DNA of 64,000 bases. Origin: Amphiura filiformis (lineage: Eukaryota; Echinodermata; Ophiuroidea; Amphilepidida; Amphiuridae). This document shows positions 1 to 13,200 of the stretch, piece after piece (the first letter of the stretch is position 1; every line of letters starts with the position of its first letter). The translations under genes were made by a program, and so were the position numbers. The notes under the pieces are model-generated. The model had not been told where the DNA came from and searched no databases. It worked only from the letters and a program-made list of their open reading frames with translations. Where the stretch lies: the NCBI RefSeq assembly GCF_039555335.1, contig NC_092628.1:61982235-62046234 (forward strand), written 5' to 3'.

Positions 1-550
1 CATGTTGAGTTGTTGATGTGTCTAATGCATGAGCTCTGCAGGGCGCAGTGCATTATACATATAAACATCGCAGTGCAAGTGCATTATTTTGTCCAATTTC
101 TTGATAAAAAAATCCCATGATGTTTGCTAATTTAAAAAAAAAATTCCACCAACAATGTAAAAAAATATGAGCAGATATAAATGCATCCACAACAGGACCA
201 TGAACCAATCTTACACAAAGCAAACACATATGAAAGCACTGCATGTAGTAAGTGGATTATGCGCCAGTGCAATTATACACTCTCAATATACTCCACATAT
301 TTTTCAACCCTTTTTCTGATTGGCTGCTATATATAGGAGTGTATGATTATTTGTTACAAGATAATTTGAGTAACATTTTCTGAAAACTGTCACCTGTTTG
401 ATAACCAGAGATGCATTAACTTTAAAGAGAACTGGAAATCCTAATAGTAGAGTTACAATGTGTTTGGGATTCGCGATGGGCTTAGCACTAACTTATAAAT
501 TAATGTAAGTGAAATGCACTCCTGCTTGAGTAGTATTAATAACCTCTTAC
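1..550. other. Intron of EDRF1, left edge
   Basis: AT-rich sequence downstream of the exon that ends at 551. I looked for the next conserved EDRF1 block on the minus strand and did not find it. No recognisable repeat border. Confidence 0.5.
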
Positions 551-3500
551 TTTTTTGTTGGTTGAGAGCTTGACATTGCATGAGCTACTCTGTAAAGTAG
601 CAATGCTACAGGTTTTACAAATGGGTTAGCTTCAGTACGGCCATGTGGCTCCATGCTCAGACTTGTCAGATCATACAACTTCACTACATCATCATTTTGA
701 CCTGGAATAATTGGGAGTAAAATGCAAATAGTCTTGATTTAACATTCATCATGATACTATTTGTAACCTTTTGGCTACAATGTGCCAGTTCGTATCTAAA
801 ACCTGCACAAAACAAAGGCCACACTTGTTTGGATGGTCATAATTTATTCTTAACCTGATTTTATAAGAACATTCAAATTACTATGAATGCGTGGGGAATT
901 TTATTAGGTTCAGTTTGATGACTCCTTTGTGTAAAAAGAATTCCGCATTGTCCAGACTAAAATTTTTTTATGAAAATTGGTGCAATCTGAAAAGTTGCAA
1001 TGCCTATTACTGTGTAGAAAGGTATGCTTTTAAAATTAATGAGTATCAAGCAGCTACATGCTCTCCAAATACCTTTTCGTTAAATCCCCAAAGCCTTTGC
1101 AATTCAATCCTTAATACGTCACACCAACATGCCATATATAGGGGGTCTGCAATTATTTTTACACAAGTGGCAAAATTCTTGGTCTGTCCATATATATTTC
1201 AAATTGCTTGATCATGTTAAGAATTACGACCATCCAAAGAGGACTGGACTTTCTTTTTGTGTCATGTTTATCTTTTGCATTTATGTTGAGACAAACTCCC
1301 TTACTTGTTGATATTTCAAAATTAATGGCAGGCAACATCTGGCAGGATTTGTCTCACATTTGGATCTCCAATATTGTCGGTGACTGATGATAAATGCAAG
1401 TTACAATACAATACATTTTAACATGGTACATAAACAAACAAGTAAATAATAATAAGGTTAATGATTTTGTTACCTTTATAGAGCCAGTATGTATGTCCTT
1501 CTTTTGTGCAGCTACTTTTAATATATGAAAGGATGTTTTGAGCTATATCGATCACAACCTGAAGGAAAAAACATACAAAAACATGAAACAAACAGACTAT
1601 TATACAGGTGAGGGTGGTAACAGCAAATCTAAGCACATTTTTAACTCCTGTTTCTATACAAAAAACATACACACACAAAATGGCAGAAAGAGTACACAAT
1701 GACCAAATTTCAATTTGACATTCAAGATATGTGACACTGTCTCCTATATATAAGATGGAGCAAAAGGAAAAAGTACTCTACACTTACTATTATATCTCTC
1801 TGCTATACCATCATAATAAAACAAGGCAATATTTGGTGCATTACATAACGTACCATAAAGATTGGTCTAATGGCGCAATATCGACATAATTGGAATTTTA
1901 GGCACAAACTAAAAGTATCCTCCTGTAAAAATCCCACCAGCATATAAGGGCACGGATCTTTAATTCTTGGTGGGGATTCCCGAGGAGGGAGCTCTCTATT
2001 TGTACATGAAATTTACCCTAAGGCAAAGGAACCCACGTGCATGATTAGGTGAATCTTTACAGTACTGTACTGTACTCACCCTGGGTGAGAATTGAGCATT
2101 CTCAACATGTGGTATCTCTTCTGTCTTGAGCAACTCATACCTCTTGACAATTCCATTCAGATGATAACACATCGCAATCTCAGGCACATTACACATCAGA
2201 TTATCTAGCCAATAATCCATTCCTGTTAACACATTAATGGGGCTATTCATATCTCTGCAGATAAATAAAAAATAAAATTCAATTATTGATAAGACTGGTA
2301 CTGATTGATTCTGTCAAGTACTTTGGAAGTTTCCTACAGATTAAAGGATTTTAAATATGATTTGAATGGCTGAAAGGAAATCCGTTTTGCTAGTATGCAA
2401 GAGCTTTTAAGAACTGTGTCCATAAACATGTATGCATCAGATGCTTGACTTCACCACAGCTGTAATTTCTAATGAGGTTGGTTAAGTTTCTCAACAAGTA
2501 TTCAAATAATATCCCGAGGAGAATCAAAATGACTTGCCAGATTCAAGCCATGTAACAAGCTATCTCTCCCAGGACACCTGTTTACATTTTCTATTTTTCC
2601 TGTTCTGTGTCTGTCAATCCATCTGTCTGTATGGCCCAATTGATATGAATAGCAATAGCATGCTTACCTAAGTCTGAGGCTAACAGCTGGATATTTGCCA
2701 CCACCAAATATAGGTAGATCAGAGCCAATTAACATCCTTAGATCTTCAAACTCCCATAAAACATGACGAGCAAATTCACTTGTCTCAGGCTGTAAAAACA
2801 AAACAATGACTAAATATCTATGAACTTGGCCTTACACAATACACATACCTTTATAAAGAGAAAATAAGTTAGGGCTTACCTCATAAGGTGGGTCTGGTAT
2901 CATGTATGCGTGTTCATGTAACAAATATGTTAGGATTTACCTCATAAGGTGGGTCTGGTATTATGTATGTGTGTTCATATTTATAGATGTTAGGATTGAA
3001 CTCATAAGGTGGTCTAGTATATTAACATTTAGTATGTGTGGTTCTGTTGGTGCTAGAGGTTGTGGAGGTATAAATGTGGCTGACGAACCACTAGTTCCAG
3101 ACTTGCATGTCTACATAATACAGTACTTACCCCATGAGGTGGATCAGGTACATGTTGTACCAGTGCTGTGGCTCTGTTGGTGCTAGTAGCTCCACTACTG
3201 TGTGGAGGCATAGATGTGGCAGATGTACCGCTAGGTCCAGGCATGGGGATGGGAGATTCTTCACCTGTATCTCCAATACTGAAAGCAGAATATAGGAAAT
3301 CAAAATGGTATTTTTAATGTAAAATAGCGGACATATCTCTAAAATGCTTTGCCATGCAACTGCAACCCACCAGATGTTGCTTGATACCGGTCCACAGATT
3401 AAATGTGAAAAGTCTTGCATGTGTTCTCCTGTGCAGGTGCACACCTATGCATACTTGTAACCACCAGCAAACATAGACAGAAACACACACACTTTTATTG

Positions 3501-6500
3501 CCTTATTGTGGACATATAGATTTTAGTTTGACCTTAATCCAGTTTTACCAGTAAGTGCAGAATCACCCTGATGTACATACATGTAGATGGAGGGACTGTA
3601 TCAGATATCTGTGCCAAATCCACACATCCGTATCAAGCAACGACTTATGTTTATCTGTGTAATGAACATTCACGGGTACATAATAACATTATTACCTATA
3701 ATGAAGGAATTTGGATAGTAAATTCCAGCTCCTTAGCGTCTCATTGGTCTTATGTCTAGTAGAGAGGTGGCGTCCATCTTCTACAGCGCGAAAAATGACA
3801 TCTTTCAACCAATTCTTCTCTGACTGGGAAGCGGTCCTTAGATGCTGATAAAGATCTAACTCATCTAACAGCAGAGTTTTACCAATACGGTGTACAGCCA
3901 TACTAACTTGAGCTTTGCTAAAGGGTATTTTAAGTAGTTTCTTGATGTTCTGTAAGAAATTAAAACATAATGTTACATGAGCCTGATTATACTACTCTTT
4001 ATGGTTAGTGCTGAATATTCTTTTATATCCCAAACTCTTTTTATTACAATTTACATTTTGTATAATTCTGATTTGGCAGCTGTGCAACAGTGGCACCACT
4101 CCACAGAGTAATACCCATGGCCATTTCAGCTAGTTTCAACTACGTCCCCACATTAACCTCTAGATATACCAAGGGGTATGTCATTGTCACTTCATAACCT
4201 CAGCGTATCACATCATATGTGCATCCCAAAAATTGTCTGTTAGATCTTTATCATCATGCTTTACATCTACATCTTGATGGTTATATGATACACATAATAT
4301 ATATATATTCACAGAGGTTATTGATATCCGTCAATGACCTCTTTGTGTGAAGTATCGAGAGATTACACACTACAAAATGTGTCAGAACAGATCTCACACG
4401 CAACTACCATAATTGCACATTGCATTACTTTGTAATGTAATACTGCCACCTACATGAAATGCCAGCACATGGAGGGTGTCAGAGGATAACAACTTTCTCC
4501 CTCCTACAAGTGATTCAGCTGATCACAAGGCTAGTCACTAATTAGCATACAAACACTCACCTCAGAGGCAGATATGACATCTACCTCTCCCACTGTTCTA
4601 GGCAAGGTCCCAGCCATATTGAAACTGTAAAGACAAAAATAATTAACATCAAAATAAAGCAAATCTTGTTTGGTAATAATCCTAATACTCAATCAAGATG
4701 GAATGCTCTACCTGGTCCAATTACCTCCAACAAGAATCAGCTGAGGTTAACAACTATCGTGGTGCTATCACACTGATAGCAGCTGTTAATGCCTTGCATA
4801 GTTCAGACATAAAAATAGTAATGACAATAAAAAAAAGAACAAACCTTACAATAACTACATAGCATATTGGAAGCACTTTTACAAAGTTTTCTGTTAAAAA
4901 TTCTGGTAAATTTACTATTGCCTGTATACACTGCAAAACACAATTTAGGCAAATAAATGCAAGTATCAGATTTAAAAAAATCCCTGTGAACCATTACCTT
5001 GAAAATTGATTAGTCTCCCCTTTGAGCCAAGTGTTGTGAGCCTGGAACTGTGTTCCACTTCGCAGCCAGTTTTCTGGTGGTCTTCTCAAGTCTGTATGAA
5101 GCTCTATCTTGGAGAACTGACTGACTGGTTTAACTTGAGAGAATTTCACCATTGCTGTTGATTTATAATGATCCCTTGGTACAACATGTAATTCTCCCTG
5201 AAAAAATTAATGATTACAGAAAGATTTAACATTAGCAGTGATTTTATTGGCTTATTGTTGTGAAATTAACATTACTTAAACTACAAGTTTCTTCAACATG
5301 ACACTTGTACTTGTGACTGCAAATCAAACACTTAAAAACATTTTTCAAGCACATGGACTGTGACTGCAGTGTCAAGTGATATGGATATTTTTGTAGTTGC
5401 TTGAATTCTAGGTTGGCCCCAGTCTCGGTTCAGTTCCATCACTGGATAATGTAACAATAAATATTTACATAATGCCCTATTCCTGTAACCCCCCCTCAGT
5501 TTTCTCAATGCCAAAACCCATTCCTCTTCATCCACAAATCGGCGCCACTGATTACACACACAGTCAGTGCAGCAATATAGAAACATACTCGTATTATTAG
5601 TCATGTTAGTGAACGTGAAAGTACATTGAGCGCTGAATCCTCGACTGGTCCAATCTGTTTCAGATCTCACTTCCAAATATTCGTTCAACGAAGCCCGGTG
5701 ATTCTGATGTCAATTACGAAAGCCCTGCCCCAGTTTCAATTCAAATATGGTAGCACAAAGCTATGCCGCGGGATGTGACGCAAGATCGGATGGGACACTT
5801 GTCAACAGCTGAGAGGTATTGAGCTCAAGTGGCACGCGTCTGATAGACCCATGGTACGCGCAATAATAAAAGGCAACCACTCGACTCGGACTTAGGCCTA
5901 TTGTCCATATTGCGTATATTATCGCGTGCGGTTTGCAAATGTTTGCACATTATTTAGCTGGGGAAGCCTTTTCAAATATCCCAGCGCTGCCAAGCTGTGT
6001 TGATTGGTCGGATACAATATCGTTGTTTTAGTCGCACACAAACGTTAATGTGGTGAAAACATGGACGTGGTATATAGAAAGATTGCGTGACTCCAAATCC
6101 GTAAAAGTGAACTCCCAGCATTTTGTGGGAACTGGAAGTGAAATTGCTTATAGACTGGGAGGGTCCATGTATTGGGTTGATTTTTTAAATGCTATGTAAT
6201 CTACATTACCAGTCGTTCTCCATGGACCCGAGGGAGGGTCTACTTGAATTCCTGTACAAATCATTACTTAACCGGAAACAAATGACTTCATTTACCTGCC
6301 AACTAACGCAAGCCAGAAATACGCACATTGGGTCAATACACCCAGCTACACAATACCAATATGAGTGCATAACATAATAATAAATAATAATAATAATAAT
6401 AATATGCATTTGTAATGCGCCATCAATCTAGTAGAACATTTTGGTTTGGGTATTTGTATGATCCAATAAAAATTGAAGTCTAGGCCTCCATTCATCACAA

Positions 6501-6873
6501 CATGTCATTGTAGGAATTTAACATTGATCAGCAAGATCTTCATAAAAAGAGACTTTCTATTAAAGCTCACAAAGTGCTGGGGACAGTTGGTAGTTGGCAG
6601 GTATGCTATACAATGTAATGTACACTTGAAGGAAGGGGGGATTTGGAGAAGAAGCATCTTTGTGTAAATCTGAAAAAAAATAGGAAACAAGTTTCCAAAA
6701 TCGCCCTAACTTCTAAATCCTGAAATTGTTTTAACTCAACCAGTATTGTTTCTCACCTTCTCGCATTGTGGTGTGTGTTGCTGCTGACCATCTGTGACAT
6801 TCTCCATAAAGGATGATGTAGTACCATCTTCCACAGATGTATCCTCAGTGTTTCGTTCTTCCTCAATCATCAT
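551..6873 (-). CDS. EDRF1: EDRF1 (erythroid differentiation-related factor 1) orthologue, N-terminal exons, partial
   Basis: Nine coding exons on the minus strand join in phase with GT-AG borders: 6873-6757, 5197-4998, 4624-4561, 3949-3696, 3278-3131, 2789-2668, 2254-2080, 1558-1474 and 701-551, giving 1316 nt (about 438 codons). The start is the first of two adjacent ATGs at 6873. Stretches matching the EDRF1 family include PPENWLRSGTQ (exon 2), SSFNMAG across the exon 2/3 join, MAVHRIGKTLLLDELDLYQ (exon 4), LPIFGGGKYPAVSLRLR (exon 6), NVLTGMDYWLDNLMCNVPE (exon 7), IAQNILSYIKSSCTKEGHTY (exon 8) and VVKLYDLTSL (exon 9). Exon 9 ends in phase 2, so the gene continues past the left edge; no further exon was found in 1-550. 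Human EDRF1 is about 1240 residues, so roughly the first third is here, before the TPR-like C-terminal part. EDRF1 is a nuclear protein linked to globin-gene expression in vertebrates; its invertebrate role is not known to me. Confidence 0.94.
1860..2055. mobile_element. MITE, family A (TIR ~GCCTAATGG.GCA), copy 1
   Basis: A ~196-bp element whose ends are imperfect inverted repeats (GATTGGTCTAATGGCGCA at the left; the reverse complement of the right end reads GATTCACCTAATCATGCACG). Its interior (TTTTAGGCACAAACT, GGGCACGGATCTTTAATTC, GAGAGCTC-like and CATGAAATTTACC) recurs at 15836-16394 and, inverted, at about 32906-32990. It lies in an EDRF1 intron about 25 bp from the donor of exon 7 (2079). 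Family not identified. Confidence 0.6.
2869..3020. repeat. Three ~60-bp tandem units derived from an EDRF1 exon-donor junction
   Basis: Three copies of a ~60-bp unit (starting about 2869, 2930 and 2989) share TTACCTCATAAGGTGGGTCTGGTAT. On the minus strand each reads like the 3' end of EDRF1 exon 5: the exon has PDPPHG followed by GTAAGT, and the first two copies have PDPPYE followed by GTAAGC or GTAAAT. The third copy has lost the GTAA donor. Confidence 0.7.
5332..5688 (-). CDS. Unassigned open frame in CpG-rich DNA inside EDRF1 intron 1
   Basis: About 118 codons are open, with a C-rich stretch (CCTDCVCNQW) and a basic segment (LRKLRGGYRNR). There is no ATG at the 5' end; the first in-frame ATG is some 30 codons in. 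The 5' flank (about 5690-6010) is unusually rich in CpG for this window. I do not recognise the protein. It could be an exon of an unannotated transcript or a chance open frame. Confidence 0.2.
   Translation of the reverse strand: MNEYLEVRSETDWTSRGFSAQCTFTFTNMTNNTSMFLYCCTDCVCNQWRRFVDEEEWVLALRKLRGGYRNRALCKYLLLHYPVMELNRDWGQPRIQATTKISISLDTAVTVHVLEKCF
6374..6405. repeat. (TAA)n microsatellite
   Basis: Run of about ten ATA/TAA trinucleotides in EDRF1 intron 1. Confidence 0.8.
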
Positions 6874-8332
6874 TCGCTACTTTTAAACAACAAATCTACT
6901 GCAGACACAAATCAACAAAAAACAGAATCAAATATGATAGACAACGGTCATAAGCAATATTAGACCTACCAAATGCATTATGTACCTGCCAGTCAGCCAC
7001 TGATCTTTTCATTGGTAGAATTCAGTCTAAACTATTACTAACATCAATCTAATTGTTTCTTTTTATGAATAAGATATTAAGGTATATATTTAAAAAAAAA
7101 AAAAAAAGGTTCTCAATTAACTGCTTAATTAGCACTTAATTTCTTAATGAGGCACTCATATTGGCCTGTAATGCATAACAACCGAGCTCATGCAGCCTCA
7201 CCTATTTTCAAATTTCTAAGAGAATTTGAAGATAATTCCTAACAAATAGGGTATCACAGAAAAGCTAAGATTCTAAGCAATGACACTGAGGCAAAGATTA
7301 AGTTGTATGTAAGGATCTATTTTTTGTGAATGAAGTTTTTGTTGTTGAGTAATGTTATGTAATGGTTTCCCAAGAAAGTGAATGAAAGTTTGTTAAACTC
7401 ATCCGGGATGTTATTCTGAGTAAGGCCTAACACTTGTGCTGAACGCCAAATTGGTCACTTACAGCTCACTGTTCAAAATGTGACATCTACACCAATGACA
7501 GTCCTCGAAATGGACTACTTTTTAGCCGACCTCAATTCCAAAACATTTAGTGATAGTTAAAAATGCGATCCCCAACCCGTTGGTTACCTTTGGACGAATT
7601 TGTAGAAATCTCCATGGAGTCTCCGTGTCTGAAATTCCCGGTACAAACATCAAAATGTCGCATTTCTCAGTCCCGTGATGTATACTATATCCCGATCGCT
7701 GTTTACTCAGCAGCCATTCACACATGAATATGCATATCTGTGACCCCTGTAAGGGCAAACACTTGGGGTTGATTCCAACCAATCCGATCCACCGATTGTG
7801 ACCATGTGGTCGGTTTCATGAATATTTAATAAGCAGCTTGATACTGACGTCATATCTGAAGTGACCAGGAGGCAGCAGCTACCATTTTGGTCAACTGAAC
7901 TCGACTCGTGCATTCTTTTGGTTGACATAAATCGAACAAAATTTTCAATAACAGGTAATAGTAGAGTTTCAATTTTTTATTAATGAAGTTACTTGTAGCT
8001 TTGAGGAATGACAAAGTTGTTTTTGGAAACTTAGATGTTCGTTTCAACTGATGATGTAGGATCGCAAGGTGAGTGAATTCGTGAAGAGATTTCCTTGTTT
8101 GAGTGATAGTAGGATACAGGACGTAGGCTAATGACCTGCTCTGACGTCTCAATTCACACGGGATTATTCGTACCTGCTTACCAGACAGCAATACGCAAGC
8201 GTATTGCTGTATGGAACCAGACATACCGGGATGTGAAAAGTGTGACAAATTTGGCCAAATCCCTATTTGGTATTAAACTCTCATCATGGTTACCAGCTTT
8301 TGTGTTGAGTTGGGGGAACTTGGCCAAGAATT
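6874..8332. other. Intergenic / 5' region of EDRF1
   Basis: No coding exon recognised. Holds an A16 run (about 7091-7106) and the CpG-richer segment 7450-7930 noted separately. Confidence 0.45.
7840..7930 (-). promoter_or_regulatory. Candidate EDRF1 upstream promoter/5' exon region
   Basis: A CpG-richer stretch contains a perfect cAMP-response-element palindrome TGACGTCA (7845-7852). On the minus strand it also has CCAAAATGGTAGCTGC, a YY1-like AAAATGG as often seen at first exons. It sits about 1 kb upstream of the EDRF1 start codon. No transcript evidence is visible, so the call is inferential. Confidence 0.3.
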
Positions 8333-9618
8333 ACCTAACTGCAGCCTTCGACACCATAGACCATAAGGTGTTCATTAATCGTCTGAAATCACGCTATGGT
8401 GTCGGAGGCTTTGCACTCAACTTGTTCTCCTCGTATCTTCAAAACAGGAGTCAAAGTGTCCTTGTTGATGGTGTGTTGTCTCATCCTGTTGAGATAGATT
8501 ATGGTATGCCACAGGGGTCGGTGCATGGTCCCATTTGTTTTATTCTCTATACTGCCCCCCTGGAGAGCATAATTACTGCCCATGGACTCTCCTGTATGAA
8601 GTTTGCTGATGATTCTCAACTGTATATCAGTTTCAATGTCGAAAATCAGGACAGCGCTATAGAGAAAATTGAGAATTGTGTCAAGGACATAAAACATGGA
8701 TGTCCTCTAATTTTCTTGTTTTAAATGATAGCAAAATAGAAATTATTCATTTCACTTCTCGTTTTGCAATGCCTCGTCAATTATCTTCTATCAGTGTGGG
8801 TGATCGATGCTGCTGTCAATCCTACACCCCAAGTGAGAAATCTTGGTGCAGTTTTTGATCAACATCTTAGGATGGACAAGCATGTCAATAACTTGTGCCG
8901 CGGTGCTACATTTGCATTGAGCAAGATTGGGAAGCTGCGCAAATACCTTGACCCGGACTCCACTCACAAACTCATCCAGGCTTTTGTCATCAGCAGGCTT
9001 GATCACTTGCAATTCACTCCTCCATGGTCTCCCACAGAAAGATATTTAACTTCAAAGAATCCAAAACATGGCCGCTTTCGCCTAATTTCTCTTACCAAAA
9101 GCGGGATCACATAACTCATATTCTTCGCGACCAACTTCACTGGCTCCCAATTGAGGAAAGAATCCAATTCAAAATCCTCTTCCTCACAAACAAGGCGTTC
9201 CACGGTATTGTTCCTCCATACTTGTCTGAATTGATCACCCTTTATATTCCACCATGTGGCCTTAGGTCAGGTAATGTGCATCCCAATGACCATCTGCAAA
9301 TTGTCCGTTCCAGAACAAAGACCTATGGTGAACAGGCTTTTGATGTTTCTGCCCCAATACTGTGGAACGTCCTCCCGGAATTGATCCGCAAATCACCCAC
9401 TCTTGCTCAATTTAAATCGCAGCTAAAAACCCACCTGTACAGAATTGCTTTCCTTGTTTAACTTATGTCATGTTTTTCCCACATTATTTATTTTGCAATG
9501 TATTGAGTACTCATTGTTTGTTGCTTATTGTCATTTTGCATGTTAGCGCATTGAGATGTTTTTTATGTTTATGCGCTTTAAAATGTGTTATAATAATAAT
9601 AATAATAATAATAATAAT
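8333..9618 (+). mobile_element. 5'-truncated L2/CR1-group LINE with reverse transcriptase remnants
   Basis: Begins abruptly at reverse-transcriptase motif A (AAFDTIDHKVF, about 8341) and continues through the PQGSVHGP block (about 8512) and FADDSQLY (about 8600). A frameshift near 8700 is followed by the thumb/C-terminal part (RNLGAVFDQHLRMDKHVNNL, about 8850; RDQLHWLPIEERIQFKILF, about 9130; FKSQLKTHLYRIAFLV and stop at 9461). The 3' end is a (TAA)n tract at 9590-9618, in line with non-LTR elements that end in short tandem repeats. The reading frame is broken at least twice, and endonuclease and ORF1 are missing: a dead copy. Confidence 0.85.
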
Positions 9619-10250
9619 TTACTTATAGTACGCTTAATTTCAATTAGTAAGGATTTGGCAAAATTGCAAAACATACATGATTGTATAATGCATATATATA
9701 TATTATTTATATATATATATGATTGTATTTGTAAACTTGTAAGCTTACTTCATTCAATTTCATTGTTATGATTGTACTTACGGAGCGATGTTGTCGTCCA
9801 AGAGTTTTGGCTAGTTTGTAGGGCAATTTGGACCTCTAATGAAATTCCGTGACATGGTGAGAATGACCAGCATCTGAAAAAGACAGCTGCTTGTGTTTAG
9901 TTTGGTCGAGTTTGCTTGTTTTCATTCAACTTTTTACCAGAATTTTCGAGATCAATGTGTACAAAATAACCCAGGTCATTGTTATTCAACCTTTGACCTG
10001 TAAAGCGACTTGTTCAATAATGTTGGTGATTGATTGAATAAAGGACCAAAGAAATATTCATTATTTTGTTTTGAAAAGACATGTAAGGTCAGTCATCATC
10101 ATAAATAAAAATTATAAATAGCTTACTGATATTTTCTTTCTGCAGAAATAGAATACGTGATGTCTTAAATTAGGGTGAACGTAGATTAATTAAATACTAT
10201 TTAGAATAGCATCCCCCCTAAATAATGGATCGCTCCACAAAGGGGATATC
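9619..10250. other. Intergenic DNA upstream of PRADC1
   Basis: AT-rich, with a TA-rich microsatellite at about 9690-9720. No gene seen. Confidence 0.5.
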
Positions 10251-10259
10251 CCGGAAGTG
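10251..10259 (+). promoter_or_regulatory. ETS-type site in the PRADC1 promoter
   Basis: CCGGAAGTG, the consensus core for GABP/ETS factors, lies 15 bp before the PRADC1 start codon. Such sites are common at TATA-less housekeeping promoters. The transcription start site is not known. Confidence 0.4.
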
Positions 10260-10273
10260 ATTTGGCATACATC

Positions 10274-13200
10274 ATGGATCGTGGAAAAATGGCAGCGCAC
10301 ACAAGCTATTCCAGAAGCTTATTGCTTCTTCCCTTACCAATGTTAAAACTTTGTTTTCAATGCAAACAACGCCTGATCCTTGTGGTTGGCATGTTCATAT
10401 TTATAGCCCAATGTATAGCAGGTGAGTGTGGTTAAATCGCGTTGTTCAATTTGCGTTTAAATGGGGCATTTCTAGAATAGTAGAAGCTAGTTCATAGTAG
10501 TTGCAATTGATTCATCAAATGTTGGCTGAAATTTTTTATTTTTGATGAAAGTCAATCTTTGACAAGATGTAACTTTGCTACGGAAAGTGCTATGACAAAA
10601 CGGTTTCCAGTTTTGGCTTTTCTTTACTCAAGGGCTTTAATTTGATATATAAAATGATGCGGTTTGATGGCAAATTTAAATCCCAGTATAGCTTCATCTA
10701 GCTGCAAAAAGGATCACCGCACTGAAGACTGAGTCACCATACCAGGCTTTTTAACGCACCCTCGGTTTCGTCTTGTTTTGTCAACTTTGCTTAGTTCTTC
10801 ACCTTATTCTTCACCTGCACCTTTATGGCTCTGACGCTGCACCTGCACCAATCCCAGTATAGCTTCATCTAGCTGCAAAGGGATCACCGCACTGAAGACT
10901 GAGTCATACCTAATAATTATAATATTGTTTGAAATATATACAAAATGTATCAATGAAAGCCCTGCATGTAACGCAATGTTCATTGCTCCTAATACATGTA
11001 TTATTGTATGTATTATTATTACATGTATGATATATTATTATTGATATGAATTATTACTTCAGGTCATGCGGTGAATGAGAATTTATTCATGGAAGTGCTT
11101 TCTCCAGATGACGTCAGTTATACCTATAAAATCAGACCAGCAAGAACATTTGGAGGAGTGTTTGTGAGTATTGATAATCAATAAAAATGTAGAACTTTGT
11201 ACAAGTTATTAAAAGAGTGTCTTTGAAACTGTGGGCACATTTTCTTTTAGTTAGAGGGAGGACAAAACAACAACAAAACATTTGGCAAAAAACTAACATT
11301 TTAAAAGTAATGTGGGTTTTTTTATATAAAAAACCTTGGTGCTACACAGGTTTTCTGCGCATATTTGGCCAATTGTTTCTCTCACTTCTTTGCAGCTTAA
11401 TTTTCATTTTGATTGACAGTAAACTACTTGTCCAAAATGAATTGATCTTAGAGCCCCACTCTGCAAATCTGTTTTCACAGTTCCAAGTTTCTGACACAAA
11501 TCTGGTGTTTTTGTGTCCTTACATCATATACATGTTCTATACTTACTTTAAGTTTACAGGCCCTATGTGAACTTAGTCATTCACAAATTGTGTGTTTGCA
11601 GAAGGATTAACATGAATGTTTATTATAATCAAATTTCTCTGAAATACATTTTATTACATCTTGTCTCTATAGTTGTTCATTCGTGTTTTACTTAACTGTT
11701 GAAATCATTTATTATAAACTAGAAGGGGCATGAGGTGCAACTAGTCATTGAATTCTATGGTAAGTGAGGAATGAGAACTAATCCTGTCAGACCTGTGCTT
11801 CTTTGCCTTGTCTTATTATCATTTGCAGCTTGCATTTACATGTAACAGTTGTAATAAAATTGGCTCATTTCCAATATAAAACCATTTGTCCGTAGTGGTG
11901 CTGCATTGTGCATGAATTCAGTGTGTCACTGCTTCATAGTTCAGACTCTTTCTGTTACTAAATGAAAATCACTATCAATCTTTGAAACATAAATAATTTA
12001 CAGTACATGTATAGGGCCTATAGTGAATTGTTTGTCTGTTGTATGATTGTTTGATTAATTGTTTTTGATATCATGGATCATGGCCAGGAATTTTTTGGGT
12101 GGGGGGGTGGTGCATGGGGAAAAGTGAATTTCGGGGGGTGGGAGCAAAGTCAACAGACTCTGTGCAAAATTGCTGCAAAAGTGGCAATCATTATGACAAT
12201 CTTACATGAAGATGTGCAAATGCTTATTTCATTTGACAGTGTAGGGAATAACAAGCAAATCACACATGATTCATTCTCTGCATGTTTGTTATATTACTAT
12301 CTATCGCTCCCCTTTTCCCATCCTATTGTATAATTTGCAGTTGGTAATATTAGATGAAGATGTTGTATGTTGAAGTGAATTATGTCAATTTCATGTTGCT
12401 ATAGTTAGAAGTTTCATCCTTAGTATGTAATGCTTTGTATGTTATTATTAAGTTATTGTAGCATGTAATATAACATGAAACATTAGAATGTAACAGGCTT
12501 TGCTATTTGAGGAGATCTAGAGAGATGGGTGTTCCCCATCACTCCCCTCAAATAAAGCTGAGGAGAGCTTTTTATTGCTCGCCTACCTTTGGTGTAACAA
12601 TAATAGCCACATATATACAGTACAGTAAAAATGCTCTCCTAGTGTTCTGTAGCACTCAAGGAGAGCAATTAAAAGCTCCCCTGTAAATTTCAAACAGCAA
12701 AGCCTGATGTAATGCAAGTTGTATAGATCTGACCTAGTCCTAGTACTACATATAAATAATGCGTGTAGATTATGTAGTGTACCAACATGTGCGATGTAGC
12801 ATTTTTAATGATATTATTATATTGTTCGTAATTTGGTCCCAACTGCATTATTTAGTTTTGAAAAACATTACTATATGGCTATTACCATTCATTCATTCAG
12901 ATGGTTGTGCATATTATGTAAGAATGTGTTTACAATACACAATACATACAAAATTGTAAAGTACATATTTGAAGTTAATACTTAATTCCTATTAAAAAGT
13001 CAGAATATCTGCCACAAGGTCTTAAATCCAATGTATTAATCATGTTACCAAATGGACTAATACATTAGGCTTGGGAGGGAAGACTTACAGACCAGATATA
13101 AAAATATTCTGTTGGTCTGAGACAAAAACTGCCAGGCAAAAGACCCTACATTTAGGTGATATTGTAGAGGAAGTTCATTATTTTGTATTGACTTTGGTTT

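Noticed and set aside
815..1245. Possible MITE from inverted TTGGATGGTCATAATT / AATTACGACCATCCAA
   Set aside because: Pairing is short and interrupted, and the ends cannot be defined.
7522..8248. Overlapping minus-strand frames of 86, 73 and 132 codons upstream of EDRF1
   Set aside because: Three different frames, no recognisable motif; more likely 5' flanking DNA.
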